From contig NC_092671.1 in the NCBI RefSeq assembly GCF_964355755.1, positions 16,153,501-16,217,500 on the forward strand: a stretch of 64,000 bases of DNA, given 5' to 3'. Numbering within the stretch: the first letter of the stretch is position 1; each line of letters opens with the position of its first letter. Positions 56,894-64,000 of the stretch are shown here, piece after piece. The notes beneath the pieces were generated by a model. That model made no database searches and had not been told where the DNA came from. It saw only the letters and a list, made by a program, of their open reading frames with translations. Position numbers and translations under genes: made by a program. This stretch comes from Antedon mediterranea (lineage: Eukaryota > Echinodermata > Crinoidea > Comatulida > Antedonidae).

Positions 56894-59800
56894 AGGAAAG
56901 ATTCCTTCAACATGTCATCTCAATCAGCACCAATAAAGCAGCTTATTTTCTTGCCGCCATCATCAGTCATTGATCAGTCATCATAATATCTTCATTGATG
57001 ATTTTCTATTTTAAATGCCTTATTTTAAGTATAATACAGTATTAACTTCTTTCACGTTGATATTTAAATCATACGATTTTGATTATTAGGTATTACTGTA
57101 AAACTGTGCTTTATACACATGGCCTAATGAGGAATGGACACACTACAAGATTATGGGTTTTTTTTGTACTTAATTTCCTAAAATTGGATTGACTACTTAC
57201 TGTACTGTAATTCAACAATTTTCAACCAGGAAATATTTCTTTCATTTCCTGCAATGGCTTCACAGTGATTTACAGAGATTTTTTGTTCATACATCTGTTA
57301 CATTATGAATGTTTATTTTTAACCTCCATGGAATACATATTAATACAGTCATTATAACAAGCAAACAATTATATTGAAATTTCACCCTAGATTTCCCTAC
57401 TTTATAGTACCATTGTAGTACTTTGTATCTACTGCCCTGCATACAAGGAAGTAACAGATAATTAACATTTTTCTGGGATGCTGATGGCTTAATTGCAGTC
57501 AACTATGATGATTAAAAGTGTACAATATCATTTTAGATATGATATTAAATTTGATACAGTGTTAATATAAAATACAAGTTTTAATAGTTTTGCGATTACA
57601 ATCCATACCATATCGATATATAGTGCTTGTTTGGTTGCTAAAAATGTGTACAGTTAGAATTATTCTGAAAGCTATAACTATTTACAGTACTGGATCGGTA
57701 TAGTAGAGTGTGTGAAATTATAATTTTATTGTTCAAAGGTTTAACCTTATATTTTATTGGGATTTCGGCTAAACAGACAAACAACAATAGCTTTATTGTG
57801 CAAAGTCACAAAAAGCTCAAAAGGCGTGCGATTTCATATAATATGTTTATATAAAGAAGGTTTGTGGAAACAAGCGTTTTGGGAAGACCGTTTAAATAAA
57901 ATGGTTGCATGGGGGATAATAATTTAGGCTGGTCCTTTTATCCATGTCTGCTCAGCAAACTACATCAACGCTAGAACATTCCAATAGTGGGGAGAACCAG
58001 CATATAGGCCACAAGCTAGAACATCAAAATATCTTAAAATAGATAATCATAAAAGTTTGTAGATCAGAATAGTATGTTTGTAAATAATCTTTAGTTATAT
58101 TACGATTATAAATTCAATTTTCAGTTTTCTGTTAACAGTAGTACAGCATAGCCATGTAATGTATGTAGATGTTATGCTATTTATATTTTTTTATTACATG
58201 TTTTTAACCTCAGTTTTGATTTTCACTGCTGAATTTATTTTTGATGTATATGCAGATAATACAGTAGATGCCCTGTTTTAGAATTACAGCTTAATTCAAA
58301 CTTGGATGCACCGTAAATTGACCATTTGGATGACCTATTGCGTCATGATTGGTCAAATATGGTGGGCATACGTCCGGATGGTGACCCCTTAATAGAGGTT
58401 CTGCTGTAAAAAACAATATCGGTTTTAAACCTGAAAGAAACCTTTAATAAGCAATGCTGCGCAGCAGCGTATGCATGGCTTTATTAAGATTTTATTCTGT
58501 GTTTATAGCCTTTTTTACATACTGTTTAATTTTATGCTTTGTTGCTTTTTCCATTAATTGACTATATTGCATGTAATATCTTTAATCAAAAAATGTGTTA
58601 TGTAACTTTGATCTTCAATTGCTTTATTACAGTTGACTGCATAGAAATTTCAATTCTAGAATTTGCACATTCATTGAAATGACTAAATCTTCCAATGAAC
58701 ATTTGTGAAAATGTATTATCCCTGTCATTTTGGCAGTATCTGATCAGTATGTTTATATAGGGAGGGCTTAAACTTTGTGGAACGGTGTTCTGAATTTACC
58801 CACATGTCTTTTGCATTTAGTTCTCAAAATTTAGGGGGGGGGGGGGGGTGGAGAGAGTGGTTAATACATTCAACTGTTTGTAAATTAAAAAGTTTCTATA
58901 TGTTTACAATAAGACTAACAGTCTTGTTTCGTATACCCTACAAAAGTTATTTATTTCTAGAACGATTTTGTTGTTTGTCAAATGTATTTCTGAGCTATAT
59001 ACTTGCCTATGAAAATATACAGTGTATTTTAAATATTCCATCAATAGTCAACTTGTAAATCAAAATTGTGAATTTTGTTTTAGAAATTTGACTAATTTAA
59101 TCATAAGTTTGTATTTAGATTCTTTAGTCTTCAATTGAGCTTTTATATAGTGTATACTGTAACATAAACCGGTAGTATTGGTAACTGAATGTAATTGATG
59201 TGGGAAACAATTTATAAATATTAGTGTTTTAAGTCAACTTTGAGTATTCAGTATAAAATGTTATAAAGTTCTGTGTGTGAATGTTGTTTTATGTGTAGGA
59301 GGTGTGGGTGATGGTTCAAACCATATACAAGGTATTTCCTAAGCATTTTAAAGCTTTAATTTTAATAATGCCAGTAACTAAATCTATGTTTAATATGTTT
59401 GGTACAGTACACTATTCGAAAAGAGTAGGGGATCGTCTCCCGGTGTGCTGCTGTTGGTCCGTGGAGGGCCTAATCCTAATTTCCTCAGTTTCCAGTTAAG
59501 CTTGAGGATCAGAATAATACATTTAACATTGACTGTTTTTATCCTCATTTCAGATAGGGATGATGAATACTAGAATTAGTCAGCTTCTGTAGTATTGAGT
59601 AATGATAGTCCCTGGCAGGTGAAACATGTTCTCTGGGGTACCGGTATGCTAGTCATTTCCAGTTTATACCAGTATACAGCCTTGATATCACGCCATATTC
59701 AAAAATAATTCTAAATCAATAATATTATGACCCTGTTTTATATTACGATATGTTTTGATATCATTTTTTGAATTGTGTCCAACATTGTCATCTCAAAACC

Positions 59801-60360
59801 GATAATGATATTTTCTGTTTTGTGCCTTTCATTTTAATTGTTTGAAAAAAATAAAGTATTGCAATTTGGTATTGGGAACTATTTTATGTTGTTTTAGAAC
59901 AAAAAAAAAAAAATCTTGGAGCCAAACGGGAAAAAATAGGTCATAACTGAACAATATAACGCTGTGCTCTTCTTGGTTATAGGTTTTGGTTGTATAAGGA
60001 CTGACCGACTGAGCATGAGTACCACAATCATATCCCCCATTTATCTAATTAGTTGGTTTTTTTCCCATAATAAGGACCCAATCCATATTTATATTGTTAC
60101 GTTAAAAAAAGTGGTTAGAAATCGTATACAAACACTATTTCCTCTTGTTATTTAACTAAGATTATTGCATTAAAACTTACAGGGTATTTAATTTTAGAGG
60201 TATTTGGTTTTAGCAAAGTGTGTTGTGATTTATATTACAATGTGCGATATATTCTATTAACACAATAAATTCGATTTTAACAATTAATATTTTGTGTTTG
60301 TGTGATTTTGTTGCCGAGACAATGATTATTTCGTAACATTTATAGAAACTAGAAGCACAC

Positions 60361-60556
60361 TGCTGTATCTCCACATACTATCTATTTCCCGAGGTATCAT
60401 AGGAATATTTTGTAATACAGCATCTCATTATATCACATGTGGTGCCTGTATCATGTAAGGTTAAGTTAAAGGTTAGGTTACTACTAGATACATGTGAAAC
60501 ACATGTGATGTTGTATTACCAAATATTACTATGATACTTCAAAAGTGGAACATAAC
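60361..60556. mobile_element. Foldback MITE, copy 2 (uninterrupted)
   Basis: Inverted arms: ATCATAGGAATATTTTGTAA near the left and TTACCAAATATTACTATGAT near the right. The centre has CACATGTGGTGCCTGTATCA and AGGTTAGGTTACTACTAG. About 196 bp, non-coding. It preserves the empty site of the nested insertion found in copy 1. Confidence 0.8.
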
Positions 60557-61290
60557 CGAGAATCGGTTAAACATTCAATGAACATTTTCTATTCAAAAGT
60601 TCAAACCCGTAACAGCCGATTGAGAAAACTGTTTTGCTACCAGCCGATCACACCAAAGACTGGACCTAAAACCTATCTATGATGTATTATGGGTTGCTCC
60701 TGATACTCATGGTGTCAAATATTGAAATGTGAACACAACGGGCACTTTTGTCATGTCATGCTCAGAAAATTCTTGAAAATGGTAAAATAGATCGAAGCGT
60801 GGACTTCTCAAAAGTGTTAAGGTCTAGATATTAATTTTTGCTTTTCTTGTTTTTTTGTATTGTAAGCAGATAGGCGATAAAACGAATTATGATCAGTCAC
60901 ACTTTACAAAGGTAAAGAGAGAGTTGTGGATATAAATATAGATTCAAATTGAACTGAAAAGTTACGCTCATCAAAGTTGTCAAAATAATTAAACTGGCAT
61001 GATTGTAATTGTTTCGGCGGTTAACTTATGGAGATGTAAAATAAAGGTTAACTATCGAGATTTAGAAACTAAATAAAATTAATCTGTCAATGTTTGAAAT
61101 AATTAGCAAAACCAAGCGGTCACCGACATTTTAATTTCACAGAAGCGACTCCATGACCTGACAAAATCAATTGTTGATTAATTTTCCGTGGCAGATAATT
61201 ATAAACTAGGCTTAAATTGCGATTACACAAAAAAAGCGCATTCTGTAGTAGACAATACTATGCCTATAATTCAGAGTTGTTTGATCGGTA

Positions 61291-61452
61291 AGCTCTGTCT
61301 ACTATCGAACTTTATGTGACAGAAAAATGTGATGTGCCCATATATGGACATGATGATGTCATATCACTACCATATTTAAGCATATCACTACCATATTTGG
61401 GTACATCACACTTTTTTTGTCAAACGAGTTTGGACAGAGTGTGGACAGACCT
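61291..61452. mobile_element. AGCTCTGTC-MITE, copy 7
   Basis: AGCTCTGTCTACTATCGAAC at the left and GTGTGGACAGACCT at the right, with TCATATCACTACCATATTT duplicated inside. About 162 bp, some 1.8 kb upstream of CDK2. Confidence 0.8.
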
Positions 61453-62996
61453 TTAGAAACGTTACACAAGTTAAAATATAAATGTAGTAAATATAGCCTT
61501 CATTTTATAAGGATCTAAAACTCAATTTATGATAGATATTCATTAAAATTAGATTTCCAAACTAACCAAGCGGTTCATCAATATATTCAACTGGTTTTGT
61601 GTTTGTTCACTATACTGTTATTATAAAAGAACAAAACATTCAAACTGAACTTCATATGAACTGGAATATCTTGAGCATTTAATTCTACCTTTACAAAGAA
61701 TGAATAGACAGACTACAGTATACGCATGGATGAGAGTACGCACCTTTTTATTCACAAACAATAATGTAGGGTATCACTCTAGGACGTAAGCACAACTCAG
61801 TAAATCGACCAATCACAAGTAATATATTTTATTACGAACTATTTAAACTACTAAATTGAAACGGAATTATCTGTGGTATACGTACAAATTATGGAGGGGT
61901 GTCTTTGGAAAAATATTCCAACAAGATAGGAAAAATTCAAGATTCAAGAAATTGTATTGTCATGCACTTTAAAATGGAAATTCGTTTTGCTTGGCATAAT
62001 TAAGAAAATAAAACAACAGAAGAACAAAAAAACAAAAAGAAAAATACATCAAATTGGAAAAGGCAATGTTAAAATACTATTTATAGGCCTATATTAAAGT
62101 ACTGTTAAAAAACTATTAAAAATGCAGATTGCAAAAACGCCATAGGCCCTGTAAAAAAAAATACTGTTAAAACGATTAAAATTCAAACTAAAAATTACAG
62201 CAAAGAGTTATTGTCGAATATTGTACCTTATTATGAATGCTATTTATAGAGGAATCGGTTATTAATTAAAGAAAACTCATTTCCCCATATAAGATATATA
62301 TATTATCTACCATCATTTCATTTTCAAAAACACCTAGTTTAATATTCGTAAACAATCTTCAACTCGTCTCCCCGTGATATAATAGTAAAATACTTGTTTT
62401 TACGTGGCAGCGTGAAATTATCTGTAAGTTTTAATATTACCTTTCAGAGAGGGCGCCATTGCTTTTCAGAGACATATCACAGTGTTGTTAGTGTTGTTGT
62501 AATGTGGCAGCATTTTGATCCATTTAGATTTTTACAAAATATAATAATTACGCTACCAGACAAGATACGATCAATACAGTATATAAACCAGGGAAGAGTG
62601 CTATTCTGACGTACAGTAAATGCTGCGCAGAGGACATCTCAGGTATAGGAACATCTCAATCGTCAGACAGTGATTAGTATGAATAATAGTGTTCAATAAT
62701 TATTTATTTAGGTAATAATATCGAAAAATTTAAATTATCTCTAGAATGGGTAAAACTAGATAACCTATAAATAAAACAAAAAGAACGAACGAAAGCAAAT
62801 AATCTAGTTAAAAAATGATTGACCCTCTATTCCTTGTCACGTTGCAACAAATACATTTGTTTCTTTCTCGTTTAATATTATTGAAAGACAGGAATTTATT
62901 AATTAAATTAATGTTGCAATGAGCATTCTTATTATATTTGTTATTATTTTTATAAACTTAAAAATTGTGATAGAAACTTCCTCATAACGCATCGTG

Positions 62997-63077
62997 ATTG
63001 GTTATCTAATATACCAATAATCAACCTTGAAACTTGCACGTGACTAAAAGCCGCGAAAATTTTGATTAAGATCCAAT
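62997..63077 (+). promoter_or_regulatory. CDK2: CDK2 promoter: three CCAAT boxes, E-box, E2F-like site
   Basis: ATTGG (62997-63001), CCAAT (63014-63018), E-box CACGTG (63037-63042), CGCGAAAA (63052-63059, reverse of TTTTCGCG, E2F-like) and CCAAT (63073-63077). They fall within 80 bp, ending 140 bp before the CDK2 start. Multiple NF-Y boxes plus E2F sites are typical of vertebrate cell-cycle promoters. Function here is inferred. Confidence 0.5.
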
Positions 63078-63196
63078 AACAACACATAGCGGCTTTTTGT
63101 TTCCGTCCCGTCTGCAGCTAGCGCACTAAACAACGACGCGAGAGAAGGGTCTAGTTGTAGGCTAGGCCTATAGATTGTCATTTTTGTCTTTCTGTC

Positions 63197-63214
63197 ATGG
63201 AAAGATCAAAATAA
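63197..63214 (+). CDS. 5-codon upstream ORF (MERSK) before CDK2
   Basis: ATG at 63197, stop TAA at 63212-63214, two bases, then the CDK2 ATG at 63217. If the transcript starts upstream of 63197, ribosomes would meet this first and could reinitiate. Its start context (C at -1, G at -3, G at +4) is fair. The transcription start is unknown. Confidence 0.35.
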
Positions 63215-63216
63215 AA

Positions 63217-63332
63217 ATGGATAATTTTCAAAAGATTGAGAAAATAGGAGAAGGTACCTATGGAGTAGTGTACAAGGCGAGAGATAAAATTTCTGGGGAA
63301 GTGGTCGCCTTGAAAAAGATAAGATTAGATAC
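63217..63332 (+). CDS. CDK2: Cyclin-dependent kinase 2, first coding exon (partial gene)
   Basis: Serine/threonine kinase that with cyclins E and A drives G1/S and S phase. The 116-bp exon encodes [20 protein letters not shown] and then [19 protein letters not shown] before a GTAAGT donor. It shows the glycine-rich loop GEGTYGVV with the regulatory T14/Y15 pair and the ATP-binding lysine in VALKK. MDNFQK and KKIRLDT match CDK2 better than CDK1 (MEDYTK, KKIRLES). The start is clear, with A at -3 and G at +4. The PSTAIRE helix and the rest lie beyond the right edge. Confidence 0.92.
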
Positions 63333-64000
63333 GTAAGTCAGGCCCAGAGCAGAACATTGTTTTTTTGTTGTTAATAAATATGGATCAGTAGAGTTGTCCG
63401 CTCGCTGGTGTTGCTCTGGTCTTTGGGTGGGATATGTTCGCCTAGGCCCAGGCTAGCTAGTCCGCATATGCTGTAGTATAGGCCTAGGCCGCTGTGCCTA
63501 AAACCTGCTGTATAACATTTATTACGCTTAGTTGCCTAGCCTACTAGCCTAGGCTAGTAATGAATATTAAATAAACAGATGTAATTTGAATTTTCATTCA
63601 TTAGGCTAGGCCTTTTTATGATGATATAGCACGTGTCAACAACAAACAGAGTGTTAATTTAATTAGCTCTCCTACTAGGCCTAGCATTGATTGTCGCATC
63701 ACAAAGGTGGTCTTAAGTTTCGGAATAAATAAAGTTTTTATAATAAAATATATATTTTAAAATGTTTATATTGTATAAAACGTACAAATACTCAGACTGT
63801 AAATATCAAGTTAACATGTTACTTTATTAGCATAGGCCTATGTGTATACTTGATAACATTTTATCTGAGAGATTAGAGTTTGATCCTGTTGGAGTCCTGC
63901 ACAGTTCACATAGCCTTGTTTATAAGGTAACTGGACGATTCGGCCCTGAGACGATTCGGACCGGGACGATTCGTCACACTTAAATTTATCGGCTTTGATA
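63333..64000 (+). other. Start of CDK2 intron 1
   Basis: Begins with a consensus GTAAGT donor. No second exon is visible before the edge. It is rich in TAGGCCTAGG words. A GACGATTCG motif is repeated three times at the end (63934, 63950, 63965). Confidence 0.6.

Larger units (their letters stand above)
56894..63216. other. CDO1 3' region and intergenic region before CDK2
   Basis: CDO1 and CDK2 lie on the same strand here. An AATAAA occurs 39 nt past the CDO1 stop (56932-56937). Others at 59850 and 60264 would allow a 3' UTR of about 3 kb. The stretch contains a G15 run (58834-58848), the uninterrupted foldback MITE copy (60361-60556), an AGCTCTGTC-MITE (61291-61452) and the CDK2 promoter. 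I see no other coding exon. Confidence 0.5.

Noticed and set aside
58834-58848. G15 run as a G-quadruplex regulator
   Set aside because: A single uninterrupted homopolymer is most simply a slippage-prone tract. No nearby gene feature depends on it.

Overview
This window comes from an animal nuclear genome. It is AT-rich and dominated by introns. Five conserved protein-coding genes are split by canonical GT-AG introns, surrounded by small inverted-repeat transposons, decayed non-LTR retrotransposons and tRNA-headed repeats. Dense TACTGTA and TAGGCCTA words and the proteins themselves suggest an invertebrate deuterostome, perhaps an echinoderm. That placement is an inference from general impression and is not proven here.

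Layout. (1) 1-5.0 kb: non-coding flank with a four-copy ~174-bp satellite. (2) 5.04-9.08 kb, plus strand: complete four-exon RAB27 small GTPase (226 aa). (3) 9.1-17.0 kb: intergenic space between two convergent genes. (4) 17.01-25.15 kb, minus strand: complete ten-exon UBXN6/UBXD1 (445 aa), a p97/VCP cofactor. Its introns hold a 37-bp minisatellite, a 531-bp inverted-repeat element, a tRNA-headed SINE and a cluster of about 20 TTGCGCAA palindromes. (5) 25.2-31.7 kb: intergenic, with several MITE copies. (6) 31.67-35.25 kb, minus strand: complete six-exon AP-3 sigma subunit (187 aa). (7) 35.25-37.57 kb: divergent intergenic region with a decayed reverse-transcriptase fragment and a perfect CRE. 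(8) 37.57-56.89 kb, plus strand: five-exon cysteine dioxygenase CDO1 (197 aa), ending in a tiny exon with 24 coding bases found by phase and by its ENN end. Its introns carry a second reverse-transcriptase fragment, foldback elements, an inverted CAGGGAA-ended pair flanking exon 4, and a nested pogo-like insertion. (9) 56.9-63.2 kb: intergenic. (10) 63.217 kb to the right edge, plus strand: first coding exon of CDK2, with a CCAAT/E-box/E2F-like promoter and a 5-codon upstream ORF.

The genes do not form one pathway. RAB27 and AP-3 both act in traffic of lysosome-related organelles. UBXN6 works with p97 in ubiquitin-dependent membrane-protein turnover. CDO1 starts cysteine catabolism to taurine and sulfate. 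CDK2 drives G1/S. The AP3S-CDO1 neighbourhood matches the human AP3S1-ATG12-CDO1 neighbourhood and may be an ancient linkage.

No clearly new coding system was found. The most unusual non-coding signals are hammerhead-ribozyme-like motifs in several dispersed repeats, the inverted TTGCGCAA cluster, two copies of one MITE lying just inside 5' splice sites of two different genes, and a nested transposon whose empty site is preserved 9 kb away.
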